A program made the position numbers and the translations under genes. Positions 46,308 through 55,299 of a stretch of 64,000 bases of DNA are shown here, piece by piece. This DNA is from Streptomyces fodineus (GTDB lineage: Bacteria; Actinomycetota; Actinomycetes; Streptomycetales; Streptomycetaceae): the NCBI RefSeq assembly GCF_001735805.1, contig NZ_CP017248.1:744001-808000 (forward strand), read 5' to 3'. Every line of letters starts with the position of its first letter. Positions within the stretch are counted from its first letter, which is position 1. The notes under the pieces were generated by a model. The model was not told the origin of the DNA and searched no databases. It saw only the letters and a program-made list of their open reading frames with translations.

Positions 46308-46694
46308 TCATTCGGCGAGGGTCACCCGGATCCCGACCGTGCCGTCCAGGCCGCGCCGCAGCCGGCTGCCCAGCAGGGTGAGACGGCCGATGATGCCGTA
46401 CTTGCGGGCGATGAGGTCCCGGTAGCGGGCGGTGGTGGCGGCGTCGGCGATCTCGGCGGTGGCCGGCAGCGGCTCGCCCGTGGGGTTGCCACGCAGGTCG
46501 CAGGGGCCGACGAGGACATCCGCGCGGCGCCGGATCCGCTTGACCTTGAAGCTGTCGGCGGCCGTCCAGACACCGAGGGCGTCCCCGTCGCGGACCACCC
46601 AGACCGGGGTGGGGACCGGGGTGCCGTTCTTGCGGTAGCTGGTCACGAGCAGGTACTTGCCGGAGCCGAGCCGGTCCAGCCGCGTGTCGTCCAT
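46308..46694 (-). CDS. PPOX-class F420/FMN-dependent split-barrel protein
   Basis: A 128-residue pyridoxamine-phosphate-oxidase-like split barrel. The beginning LGSGKYLLVTSYRKNGTPVP and TPVWVV, plus TAADSFKVKRIRRRADVLVG, match the actinobacterial family usually annotated as F420-dependent oxidoreductase or biliverdin reductase-like. It is cytosolic and probably dimeric. It converges on the hydrolase gene with 22 bases between stops. The cofactor cannot be fixed from sequence. Confidence 0.88.
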   Translation of the reverse strand: MDDTRLDRLGSGKYLLVTSYRKNGTPVPTPVWVVRDGDALGVWTAADSFKVKRIRRRADVLVGPCDLRGNPTGEPLPATAEIADAATTARYRDLIARKYGIIGRLTLLGSRLRRGLDGTVGIRVTLAE

Positions 46695-46763
46695 GCCCGG
46701 CAGTCTAGGTGGCCACGCCGATCATGAGCCCGGTCCGGTCACGCAATCCCGCGGCCGGCTCGC

Positions 46764-47942
46764 TCACGCCAGGGCCGCCGCCATCCGCCGCACCCCTTCG
46801 GTGAGGATCTCGGGCGAGGTCGCCAGGTTCAGCCGTACGTGCCCCGCGCCTCCGGTGCCGAAGGGCAGGCCCGAGCTGAGGGCGACCCGGCCGCGGTCGA
46901 GGAAGACCTGCGCGGGGTCGTCGCCGAGGCCGAGGGCGCGGCAGTCGAGCCAGGCCAGATAGGTGGCCTCGGCGGGGTGGAGCCGGATTCCGGGCAGGTG
47001 CTCGGCGAGCAGGCCGGCGAGCAGGCTCCGGTTGGCCTCAAGGCCGGCCAGCAGGGCGTCCAGCCAGCCGGTGCCCTCGCGCAGGGCGGCGGTGTGGGCG
47101 AGGACACCGACGTGGCTGGGGCCGTGGCCGACCTCCTCGGGGAGCCGGTCGAGGTCGGGGCCGGCCTTGGGTCCGGCGAGGGCGAGGGCGGCCTTGAGAC
47201 CGGCCAGGTTCCAGCCCTTGGAGGCCGACATCAGGGACAGGCCCCGCTCGGCGCCGGGGACGCTCAGATAGGGCACGAAGGTGACACCGGGGGCGACCAG
47301 CGGGGCGTGGATCTCGTCCGCGACCACCCGGACGCCGTACCGCTCGGCGAGGGCGGCGACGGCGGCCAGTTCCTCGGCGGTGTGCACGGTGCCCGTGGGG
47401 TTGTGCGGGCTGCACAGCAGGTAGGCGGCGCGGCCGCGCCCCGCGGTCGCCTCCCGGAACGCCTCCTCCAGCTTGGCCAAGTCGATGCGGAGGCCGGCGC
47501 CGAGCGGGGCTTCTGCCACCCGGCGGTCCATGTGCGTGATGAACTGGAAGAACGGCGGATACACGGGCGGGTTGACGATCACCGGATCGCCGGGCCCGGT
47601 GACCAGTTTGATCATTTCCACCACTCCGAGCATCACGTCCGGAACGATCGCGGTGCGCTCGGCGGCGATCCCGTCCCAGTTCCAGCGTGCGGCGGCGAAC
47701 GCGGCCAGCGCCTCGGCGTAGGCGGTGCCGGCGGGGTACCCGGTGTCGCCGAGGGCGAGCGCGTCGGTGACCGCGCGGACCACGGGCGCCGCGAGGCTCA
47801 CGTCCATCTCGGCCACCCACAGCGGCAGTACGTCCTCGGGGTAGGTGCGCCACTTCATGCTCGTACGACGGCGCAGCTGCTCCAGACCGAGGGCGCGCAG
47901 CGGGTCGGGTTCACCGGGAGCGGTGTGCGGGATGCTGGTCAT
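46764..47942 (-). CDS. MalY/PatB-type class I/II aminotransferase (probable C-S lyase)
   Basis: A PLP enzyme of about 392 residues from fold type I, MalY/PatB subgroup, members of which are cystathionine beta-lyases. It begins with [20 protein letters not shown] and AEMDV, which typify this subgroup. [11 protein letters not shown] and ADEIHAPLV mark PLP contacts, and the Schiff-base lysine lies in [15 protein letters not shown]. The start is either the ATG used here or a GTG three codons upstream; neither has a strong ribosome-binding site. Probable role in cysteine/methionine sulfur metabolism. Confidence 0.9.
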   Translation of the reverse strand: MTSIPHTAPGEPDPLRALGLEQLRRRTSMKWRTYPEDVLPLWVAEMDVSLAAPVVRAVTDALALGDTGYPAGTAYAEALAAFAAARWNWDGIAAERTAIVPDVMLGVVEMIKLVTGPGDPVIVNPPVYPPFFQFITHMDRRVAEAPLGAGLRIDLAKLEEAFREATAGRGRAAYLLCSPHNPTGTVHTAEELAAVAALAERYGVRVVADEIHAPLVAPGVTFVPYLSVPGAERGLSLMSASKGWNLAGLKAALALAGPKAGPDLDRLPEEVGHGPSHVGVLAHTAALREGTGWLDALLAGLEANRSLLAGLLAEHLPGIRLHPAEATYLAWLDCRALGLGDDPAQVFLDRGRVALSSGLPFGTGGAGHVRLNLATSPEILTEGVRRMAAALA

Positions 47943-48098
47943 GGGGCTCACGATAAGAGGCCGTGGGCGGTGCGGGAACGACCGGAAGGCCCGGGAGGGG
48001 CGGCGGAGATCAACTCGGCCGTCTACATTGCGTCTTGAACACCACCCTCGCAGTCATTCACCCATCAGGCGCTCATCCGTATCCAGGAGCTGACCCAC

Positions 48099-48928
48099 GT
48101 GACCGACAACCCGGCAGCCACCGACGACGTGGCCGAGTCGCTGCGTGCCCGCATCAACACCAGCCAGCCGCACACGGCCCGGATCTGGAACTACTGGCTC
48201 GGCGGCAAGGACAACTACGAGGTCGACCGGGCGGCCGGCGACCAGATTCGCCAACTGCACCCGGGTATCGGGGAGTACGCGCGCGCCGACCGGCTGTTCC
48301 TGGGCCGCGCGGTGCGTCACCTGGTCGGCGAGGTGGGCATCGGCAGTTCCTGGACGTCGGCACCGGGCTGCCCACCGCCGACAACACGCACGAGGTGGCC
48401 CAGGGCATCGCGCCCGAGTCGCGGATCGTGTACGTCGACAACGACCCGCTGGTCCTGGCGCACGCGCGTGCCCTGCTGACGAGCACGCCCGAGGGCCGTA
48501 CCGACTACCTGGACGAGGACCTGCGCAATGCCGACGCGATCCTCGAACACGCCGCGCGCACGCTGGACTTCAGCGAGCCGGTGGCGCTGATGCTGCTCGG
48601 CGTGGTCATCTTCATCGGTGACGACGAGGACCCGTACGGTCTGGTACGGCGGTTGACCGACCGGCTGCCGGCGGGCAGCCATCTGGTGCTGTCGCACACC
48701 GTAACCCACCCGTCGATGCCGGACGTGGACGAGGCAGTGAAGTTCTGGAACGAACACGGCACTCCCAAGCTGACCCAGCGCACGCCCGAGGACGTGGCCC
48801 GGTTCTTCGACGGTCTCGAACTGCTTCGGCCGGGTGTCGTGTCCTGCTCGCGCTGGCGCCCGGAGCCCGGTCAGGGGGCCGAGCCGGAGGAGGTCGCGAT
48901 GTTCGGCGGGGTGGCCCGCAAGAGCTGA
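48099..48928 (+). pseudogene. PF04672-type SAM-dependent methyltransferase with a one-base deletion
   Basis: The start is good: AGGAG eight bases before a GTG, then VTDNPAATDDVAESLRARIN and ARIWNYWLGGKDNYEVDRAA, the N-terminal signature of the actinobacterial DUF574 methyltransferases. At 48341-48342 one base (a C before GGCAG) is missing, and QFLDVGTGLPTADNTHEVAQ continues in another frame to the proper C-terminus. Restoring one base would give 276 residues, the normal size. It is a recent pseudogene or a sequencing error; the rest shows no decay. Confidence 0.88.
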
Positions 48929-49063
48929 GCCCTTCCGGGATCACCGCGGTCGTTGAACGCCGGGGCCGTGGGACGCGTATGGAGGTGCGGGCCCTCGACG
49001 ACCCGAGGGCCTCGCGCTGCCGGTACGGGCGGCGCGCGTCCGGTTCGGCTTCGGGAGCCCTGC

Positions 49064-50449
49064 ATGCGGCACGCACGACGACGGATCGTCCGGCGGGTGA
49101 CCCGCCTGGCGGCGGTCGGCGGACTTCTCCTGGGCGGCGCGATGGTCACCCAGGCGGCCATGGCGAGCGAGACACCGCCCGCCGCTGCGAGAACGCTCTC
49201 TTCGGCCGCCGGCACCCCGGACACCGGCGCCGCGCTGGTGTCGCGGCTCGGTACGGCCCGGACGGCGGGCAACTGGATCGGGGCCGACGGGCGGCCGGTC
49301 GTCGCGGTGACCGACGAGGCGGCGGCGCGGGAGGTCCGTCGTGCGGGGGCCGAGGCGAAGGTCGTGTCGCACAGCATGAACGAGCTCAAGTCGGCGACGT
49401 CCGCGCTGCGTTCGGCGCCGCGCGTGGCGGGTACCGCCTGGGCGGTGGACTACCGGACCAACCGGGTCGTGGTCAGTGCGGACAGCACGGTCTCCGCGGG
49501 CGACTGGTCCCGGATGAGCCAGGTCGCCGCGCACATCGGGAGCTTCGTGCGGATGGAGCGCCTGAAAGGCACGTTCACCACGCGGCTGAACGGCGCCCAG
49601 CCGATCCTGTCGACCGGCGGTCGCTGCTCGGCCGGGTTCAATGTGACCAACGGGCAGAGCGACTTCATTCTCACGGCCGGTCACTGCGGTCCCGCGGGAT
49701 CCACCTGGTTCGCCGACAACCAGGGCAACCAGCAGCTCGGCCGGACGGTGAGCAGCACCTTCCCCGGCAATGACTTCTCGCTCGTGCAGTACGCCTCCGG
49801 CAAGGCCGGTGACGGCGCCGACGTCGTCGCGATCGGCGGCGGCAACGGCGTGCGGATCACGGGGCTCGCCGATGCGGCGGTGGGGCAGCGGGTGTTCCGC
49901 AGCGGCAGCACCAGCGGTCTGCACGACGGCCAGGTCACCGCGCTGAACGCGACCGTCAACTACCCCGAGGGGACGGTCACCGGACTCATCCAGACCAACG
50001 TGTGTGCCGAACCCGGCGACAGCGGCGGGCCGCTGTTCTCCAACGGCATCGCGCTCGGTGTCACCTCGGGCGGCAGCGGTGACTGCACTGCGGGCGGGAC
50101 GACGTTCTTCCAGCCGGTGACGCGGGCGCTGACGGCGCTGAACGTCAAGCTGATCGTGTCGGCGCAGAACGCCGGGAGTGCCGCGCGGAGCGCCGCCCCC
50201 TCCCCCGCGCCGTCCGCCTCGGCCGCCCAGGGCGCGGTCGCGCCGAGCGCGGCCTCGCCGGGTTCCTCGGCTCCGGTGACGGGCGCATCCGGGCAGACGC
50301 TGCTGGCGCGGCTGACGGACACCCGGAACGTCGGTCCCGGGCTGCTGGTGATCGCGGGCAGTCTGATCGCGCTCGTCGCGACCCGCTACATCCGGGCCGA
50401 GCAGGACCGCAAGGCCTATCAGCGGTACTACTCGGCGACCTGGGGCTGA
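49064..50449 (+). CDS. S1-family serine protease with C-terminal membrane anchor
   Basis: A 461-residue exported protease of the streptogrisin/alpha-lytic type. A signal peptide (about 1-35) and a pro-region (36-185) precede the catalytic domain, with the triad His207 (LTAGHC), Asp237 (GNDFSL) and Ser320 (PGDSGGPLF). Unlike the secreted streptogrisins, a Ser/Ala/Pro linker of about 60 residues leads to a membrane helix (about 418-437; GPGLLVIAGSLIALVATRYI) and a short basic tail, so the mature enzyme is probably anchored to the cell surface. GGGAG lies six bases before the ATG. Confidence 0.9.
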   Translation: MRHARRRIVRRVTRLAAVGGLLLGGAMVTQAAMASETPPAAARTLSSAAGTPDTGAALVSRLGTARTAGNWIGADGRPVVAVTDEAAAREVRRAGAEAKVVSHSMNELKSATSALRSAPRVAGTAWAVDYRTNRVVVSADSTVSAGDWSRMSQVAAHIGSFVRMERLKGTFTTRLNGAQPILSTGGRCSAGFNVTNGQSDFILTAGHCGPAGSTWFADNQGNQQLGRTVSSTFPGNDFSLVQYASGKAGDGADVVAIGGGNGVRITGLADAAVGQRVFRSGSTSGLHDGQVTALNATVNYPEGTVTGLIQTNVCAEPGDSGGPLFSNGIALGVTSGGSGDCTAGGTTFFQPVTRALTALNVKLIVSAQNAGSAARSAAPSPAPSASAAQGAVAPSAASPGSSAPVTGASGQTLLARLTDTRNVGPGLLVIAGSLIALVATRYIRAEQDRKAYQRYYSATWG

Positions 50450-50526
50450 GGAGACCTCGGGCTGAGGAGGCCTGGGCTGAGGAGACCCGGGGCTGAATTG
50501 ACCTCGGGCCGAGGGGCACAAAGCGA

Positions 50527-50554
50527 AGGGCACCCGTGCGCTCACGGGTGCCCT
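50527..50554. terminator. 12-bp stem terminator between convergent genes
   Basis: GGGCACCCGTG and CACGGGTGCCC form a perfect stem (12 pairs counting the flanking A-T) with a four-base loop, between the protease gene and the convergent small gene. It can serve both strands. Just upstream, 50442-50512 contains three to four degenerate copies of GGGCTGAGGAGACC in tandem. Confidence 0.8.
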
Positions 50555-50586
50555 GGACGGTTGTGGCGCGGTCCGCGCGGGGTCGG

Positions 50587-50781
50587 TCAGGCCGCCCGCT
50601 GTGACCTCGGGGTCGCGGCGGCCCACTCCATCACGAGGCGCTGGTACTCCGCGCGCTGCTCGGTGGTCAGTGTCCCGCCCGACCGGCGCCACAGGGCCCT
50701 GATCTCCTCGTTGACCTCCGCGGCCGATCGCGCAGAGCGCTCAGGGGCGGCTTCAAGAGTGGTGGACATGCTGTGAAGCAT
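50587..50781 (-). CDS. small conserved hypothetical protein (64 aa)
   Basis: A 64-residue helical protein: SAAEVNEEIRALWRRSGGTL, then TEQRAEYQRLVMEWAAAT. The ATG at 50781 or the fifth-codon ATG at 50769 could start it, and no strong ribosome-binding site is seen. Codon use is typical. I recognise it as a small streptomycete protein of unknown role. About 100 bases of unassigned A/T-richer sequence separate it from the decayed ROK gene. Confidence 0.65.
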   Translation of the reverse strand: MLHSMSTTLEAAPERSARSAAEVNEEIRALWRRSGGTLTTEQRAEYQRLVMEWAAATPRSQRAA

Positions 50782-50880
50782 ATGCTGATCACCGTGAAGG
50801 CGCTGTGAGTAAGTACACGTGATACGGACATTATGGACGTGGTACTCATCACGTCAATGTGTCAAGCACCAGGCGGGAGT

Positions 50881-52029
50881 TCACACCGGGCCCTCACCCA
50901 GTACGAGCACCTGGATGGCCGGCACGGCGGCGCCGCGCGCCCGGGCGTGGAAGTCGCAGACCCTGGTCTCCAGACCGACCGGGTCGGCGTGCGGATGCCG
51001 GTGGGCGTGGATGGTGTCGTGGACCGTGTTCCCGGCCACATCCATCAGGCCGACGCCTTCTCCGGCGAGCAGGATCTTCTGTGGCATCGCGAAGTTGTCG
51101 ATCTGTGCGACCAGGGTACCGAGGACCCGCGCGGCCTCGTCGACGACCCGGGCGGCCATGGGCTCGCCCGCGGCGGCTCCGGCGAGGATCTCCTCGTAGG
51201 TGGTGTCGCGGCCGGTGGCGGCGCGGATCTGGTACTCGATGCTGGGGATGGTGAGCAAGGACACGGCGCTGCCACGTTCTCCGGTGGGGTGAGCGGGCCG
51301 TGCGGGTGGATGATCCAGTGCCGGCCGAAGCCGCGGCCGTCCTCGGCGAACGGCACGCGTCTGCTGCCGAGCACCAGCCCGTAGCCGATGCCGGCGCCGA
51401 TGGTCGGGACGGCGAAGCGGTCCAGTCCGCGGCCCGCGCCGAACCAGGTCTCGGCCTCGACCAGGACGGCCACGTCGTTCTCCACGACGACCGGCAGCCC
51501 GGTGCGTTCCCGGAGCAGCGCGGCGAGCGGCACGTCCCGCCAGCCGAGGAACGGGGATTCCGCGACCACGGCACGCTCGCGCAGCAGGCCGCCGACGCCG
51601 ATGCCGATGCCCGCCGGGGCGCCCGGCCCGCGGCCAGCAGGGCGGCCATCTCCGTGAGCACCGCGGCGACGGCTTCCGGATCGCGCGTGGTGAGCGGCCG
51701 GTCGAGCCGGGCGACCACCTCCCTGCGCAGCGTGGTGACGACGCCGTAGACCATGTCGCCGGTGATCTTGAGGCCCAGGAAGGAGCAGGCGTCCGGCCCG
51801 ACGCCGAGGGGCTGGGAGGGCCTGCCCTGACGCGCCTGGGCCGGGCCGGGTGTCTCGGGTGCCTCGACCAGCAGCCCGGACTCGATCAGCGGTTTGGTCA
51901 GCCGGGTGAGACTGCCCCTGGGAGAGCCCCAGGCGCCGGGCCGGCCCGGTGCGGGACAGCGGCCCGTGCAGGAGCACCTCGATCGCCACGGAGCGCTCGG
52001 CGGGACTCAGCGGCAGCCGGCTGGTCCAT
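50881..52029 (-). pseudogene. ROK-family regulator with about four single-base indels
   Basis: The protein text of a ROK repressor can be followed only by changing frame. The start ATG (with GGAGGGG upstream) needs loss of one G to give TSRLPLSPAERSVAIEVLLH, the helix-turn-helix. Near 51918 an extra G precedes SLTRLTKPLIESGLLVEAPE. Near 51630 the frame shifts before GIGIGVGGLLRERAV and VVENDVAVLVEAETWFGAGR. Near 51275 a missing G precedes SLLTIPSIEYQIRAATGRDT and the normal C-terminus. The gene is non-functional unless these are sequencing errors, which is unlikely for four. Confidence 0.88.
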
Positions 52030-52696
52030 GGACCCGCCCCTCCTTTCTCTCGGCATCGTCGGCGCCGGCCGGTTCTCCGGTCAGTTCGCCGCGCTGTTCC
52101 AGGCCCATCCCGGTGTCCGTGACGTTTCCCGTCGTACGAGGCGATGCTGGAGTCGGCCGCGGTCGACGCGGTCGCGATCTTCACCCAGCGCTGGACACAC
52201 GGCCCGCCGGTCCTGCGGGGCCTCGGCGCGGGCAAGCACGTGTACTCCGCCGTCCCCATGGCGATCACCACGGACGAGATCGCCGCGATCATCGACGCGG
52301 TACGGGCCACCGGGCTGACGTACGTGATGGGCGAGACCAGCCAGGGTGAAGGACATCAGCGAGCTGCTGGAGCCCAAGGCGACGCCGGCCCCCGACGATC
52401 CGTCCCTCGCCCATGTCGCGCCGGAGCTGCGGGCCGCCTTCACCTCCGGTTCGGCGCCGGTGCACGACCGGTCCGGGCTGCCGCGGGAGTTCGACCATCT
52501 GCACAACGGACACGAGGGCAGCCATCACTTCCTCGTGCACGACCTCGTCACCGCCGTCAACACCCGTTCGCTGCCCTCGGTGAACGCGTGGGTGGCCGCC
52601 CGCTACACCCTGCCGGGCGTCATCGCGCACGAGTCGGCGCGGCAGGGTGGGGTCCGGCTCGCGATCCCCGACTTCGGGGACGCGCCGGAGCGGTGA
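52028..52696 (+). pseudogene. Gfo/Idh/MocA oxidoreductase remnant with internal deletion
   Basis: The Rossmann start LSLGIVGAGRFSGQFAALFQ is followed, in another frame, by VDAVAIFTQRWTHGPPVLRG and AGKHVYSAVPMAITTDEIAA, as in NAD-dependent sugar dehydrogenases. After MGETSQ the middle of the protein (roughly 200 residues, including the catalytic EKP-equivalent and substrate domain) is missing, and the C-terminus (NGHEGSHHFLVHDLVTAVNT) resumes in a third frame. It is divergent from the ROK remnant, with start codons sharing CATG, so the usual promoter region between such genes is gone. Confidence 0.85.
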
Positions 52697-52725
52697 CGGC
52701 CGGACGGCGACGGCTCAGGTGCCGC

Positions 52726-53421
52726 TCAGGTGCCCGGCTTGCGGCCGTAGACGAAGACGTCGTCGCCCGTCCTCAGCAGCGACCAGTACGCCTTGGCGTC
52801 CTTGGTCGTCATGTTGACACAGCCGTGCGAGCCCGGCGGGTTCCACATGCTCAGACCGACCGAGTGGAAGGCCTGTCCGCCGTCGAAGAACTGGCTGTAG
52901 GGCATCGGCACGTTGTAGACGGTCGAGACGTGGTTGATGTCCCGCCAGTAGATCTTCTTCAGGCCGGTGCGAGTGGTGTAGCCCTTGCGGCCGGTGCGCA
53001 CCGGGACCGGTCCGTAGACGAGCTTCTTGCCGTCCTGGACCCAGCTCAGCTGGAGCGTGAGGTTCACGCAGGCGATCCGGCCCTTGTTCACCGGGCACGC
53101 GCCGTCCTTGTCGGGGTTGTTCCCGACGGCCTTCTGCTTGTTCATCAGGTCCATCACGCCCCAGGTGACCGGGCCGGCGTACCCGATGTCGGGCATGATG
53201 CCGTGCCTGTCCTGAAATGCCTTGATGGCCGTGCAGTCGGCCGCGGACTGTTTGCCGTCGACCGGCAGGCCGAGGAACTTCTCCACCTGCTTCTGGTACG
53301 GCCCCGCCTGCGTGGTGCAGCTCGCGGCCTGGGCCGGTGCCGCGGTGAAGGCGAGCGTGAGCGGCGCCACCAGTCCCGTGACGCCCAGCGTGACGATGCC
53401 CCGTCTGCGAACGTCCCCCAT
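52726..53421 (-). CDS. secreted L,D-transpeptidase with peptidoglycan-binding domain
   Basis: A 231-residue exported enzyme that makes 3-3 peptidoglycan cross-links. A signal peptide (1-33, ending APAQA) is followed by a peptidoglycan-binding helical domain (about 40-95; KFLGLPVDGKQSAADCTAIK) and a YkuD catalytic domain whose active site is HSVGLSMWNPPGSHGCVNM, with the nucleophilic cysteine in SHGC. The ATG lies six bases after AGGAGAGG. Stand-alone gene beside the oxidoreductase remnant. Confidence 0.92.
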   Translation of the reverse strand: MGDVRRRGIVTLGVTGLVAPLTLAFTAAPAQAASCTTQAGPYQKQVEKFLGLPVDGKQSAADCTAIKAFQDRHGIMPDIGYAGPVTWGVMDLMNKQKAVGNNPDKDGACPVNKGRIACVNLTLQLSWVQDGKKLVYGPVPVRTGRKGYTTRTGLKKIYWRDINHVSTVYNVPMPYSQFFDGGQAFHSVGLSMWNPPGSHGCVNMTTKDAKAYWSLLRTGDDVFVYGRKPGT

Positions 53422-53534
53422 CTGCAACCTCTCCTCCCCGGTTCACCCAGGGCCTGCCCCGGGTGCTCCCCTGCGCGATTCCCGCGATCTCGGACTCCTA
53501 GACCAGCGCGAGGGCGTGGGGGTTGTGGTTCCGG

Positions 53535-54173
53535 TCAGGCTGTGACGAAACGGTGAACTTCGTCGCCGCGCAGCCGGCCGGCGGGGAGGCTGCGGCCGTA
53601 GGCGACCAGCAAAAGGTCCTGGCCACGGCCGTACAGCGGCGCGCCCGAGCCGAAGGACCAGTCGACGTCGTCCGCGCACAGCCGTACGCCCGTGAGGTCG
53701 GTGCCGAAGACCTGGAAGGCGCGCGGGTCGACGGCGTCCAGGAGGATCCGCAGCCGGTCCTCGGGCACCTCGCGGTCCAGTCCGAGGGCGACGGTGACGT
53801 CCAGGCCGTGCACGACGTCGTGGCCGAGGGCCGCGGCGAGTCCGCCGACCGGGGGCTTCCAGGGGTGGTGGGCGTGGGTGCGCAGGAACGCGGCGAGCGC
53901 GGCGTCGGAGTGAGCGGCCGCGTCGCGGCGGGCGAGCCGGTCGGTCATGCGGTGCAGGCTGCCGCGTGCCTTGACCAGTTCCAGCAGCACCTGCCCGGTC
54001 CGGTGGCGGAACCCCATCGACATGTGCGCCACGACCTCGCGCACCCGCCAGCCGGCGCACAGACTGGGCGCGTCCCACTGGGCGGGCGTCAACGCCTCGA
54101 AGAAGTCGGCCAGTTCACGCCGTTCGGCGGCGATGGCTGTGGTGATGGTGGCGGTGTCCGGTGCTTTCCCCAT
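53535..54173 (-). CDS. maleylpyruvate isomerase-family, mycothiol-dependent DinB-like protein
   Basis: A 212-residue four-helix-bundle protein of the MDMPI/DinB_2 superfamily. The first part shows RRELADFFEALTPAQWDAPS and CAGWRVREVVAHM with the metal-binding histidine, and the second metal histidine lies in GHDVVHGLDV. Members bind a divalent metal and often use mycothiol. The ATG follows CTGGAGAC. It is divergent from the LysR gene by 70 bases, so that regulator probably controls it. Confidence 0.88.
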   Translation of the reverse strand: MGKAPDTATITTAIAAERRELADFFEALTPAQWDAPSLCAGWRVREVVAHMSMGFRHRTGQVLLELVKARGSLHRMTDRLARRDAAAHSDAALAAFLRTHAHHPWKPPVGGLAAALGHDVVHGLDVTVALGLDREVPEDRLRILLDAVDPRAFQVFGTDLTGVRLCADDVDWSFGSGAPLYGRGQDLLLVAYGRSLPAGRLRGDEVHRFVTA

Positions 54174-54207
54174 GTCTCCAGGGTGGGGACGCCGTGGCCG
54201 GAAGTCC

Positions 54208-54243
54208 AAGACATGATCCCTCTCGCATCTAGCATCACCGGTT
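54208..54243 (+). promoter_or_regulatory. probable leaderless promoter of the LysR gene
   Basis: AAGACA (54208-54213) and TAGCAT (54230-54235) are separated by 16 bases, and the predicted transcription start falls within one or two bases of the ATG at 54244. No ribosome-binding site precedes that ATG, in keeping with a leaderless mRNA. Confidence 0.45.
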
Positions 54244-55152
54244 ATGGAGTTGAGGCAGCTGCGGTACTTCGTGACGGTGGTGGAGGAGGCCGGTTTCACC
54301 CGGGCCGCCGAGCGGCTGCATCTGGCCCAGCCCGGGCTGAGCGCGCAGATACGGCAGCTGGAGCGGGAGTTGGGGCAGCCGCTGCTGGACCGCTCGGGCC
54401 GCTCGGTGCGGCCGACGGAGGTGGGTGAGGCGGTGCTGCCGTATGCGCGGGCCGCGCTCGCGGCAGTCGACGGGGTACGGCAGACGGTGGAGGAGTACAC
54501 CGGCCTGCTGCGTGGCCGGGTCGCCGTCGGACTCATCCCCGGCACCCTCGCGCACGCCTTCGACGTGGCCGGGCTGCTGGCGGACTTCCACGCCGCACAC
54601 CCTCGGGTGGAGGTCACGCTCACCGAGGACACCTCGGACCGGATGCTGGCCGCGCTGCGCCGGGGCGAGCTGGACCTCGCGGTGCTCGGTGTCGCGGAGG
54701 AGGAGCCGCCGCCGGGCATCGATCAGCATGTGGTGATCGACGAACCGCTGGTCGCCGCGGCCGTCCCCGGCCACGCCCTGCCCATGGAGTACGGCGGCGT
54801 CGCCGAGGCCGTTCCCCTGGCGGCCCTGCGCGGGCACCGGCTGATCAGCCTGCCGCGCGGAACCGGCGTGCGCGGTGTCCTGGAACGGCTGTGTGCCGAG
54901 GCGGGTTTCCGGCCGCACGTCGCGTTCGAGGCGGCGGCCCCGGACGCGGTGTGCCGGCTGGCGGCGCGCGGTCTTGGGGTCGCCGTCCTGCCGGGGCTCG
55001 GCCCCCGGCCGGGCCTTGCCACCCTGCCCGTGGCCGACCCCCGCGCACGGGGCCGGGTGGCCCTGGCGTGGCGGGCGGAGGGGGCCTTGCTGCCGGCGGC
55101 GCGGGCCCTGCTGGGGATACTGCGGAAGGGGATGGCGGCGGGGATGCCCTGA
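54244..55152 (+). CDS. LysR-family transcriptional regulator
   Basis: A 302-residue LysR-type regulator. The N-terminal helix-turn-helix (1-60) reads MELRQLRYFVTVVEEAGFTR and AAERLHLAQPGLSAQIRQLE. The periplasmic-binding-protein-like effector domain (about 90-295) is complete. The divergent mycothiol-dependent-type gene 70 bases away is the likely target. Its mRNA may be leaderless. Confidence 0.95.
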   Translation: MELRQLRYFVTVVEEAGFTRAAERLHLAQPGLSAQIRQLERELGQPLLDRSGRSVRPTEVGEAVLPYARAALAAVDGVRQTVEEYTGLLRGRVAVGLIPGTLAHAFDVAGLLADFHAAHPRVEVTLTEDTSDRMLAALRRGELDLAVLGVAEEEPPPGIDQHVVIDEPLVAAAVPGHALPMEYGGVAEAVPLAALRGHRLISLPRGTGVRGVLERLCAEAGFRPHVAFEAAAPDAVCRLAARGLGVAVLPGLGPRPGLATLPVADPRARGRVALAWRAEGALLPAARALLGILRKGMAAGMP

Positions 55153-55182
55153 CCCTCGCCGGGTGCGGGTCCGTGGTGGGCT

Positions 55183-55206
55183 GATCGCGCGGTTCCCCGC
55201 GCCCCT
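55183..55206. repeat. 24-bp dispersed intergenic repeat, copy 2
   Basis: This element is the exact reverse complement of the one at 6145-6168, with the core GCGCGGTTCCCCGCGCCCCT. It lies in the 147-base gap between the LysR gene and the decarboxylase gene, 31 bases after the LysR stop. Confidence 0.85.
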
Positions 55207-55299
55207 AGGGGGTTGGACCGCCCCGCCTTCACCCGCCCGGTCCAGTTTCCACGAATTGGACCGGGCGTACGGCTCCCCCGCCGATCTACGCTGCGGCTC

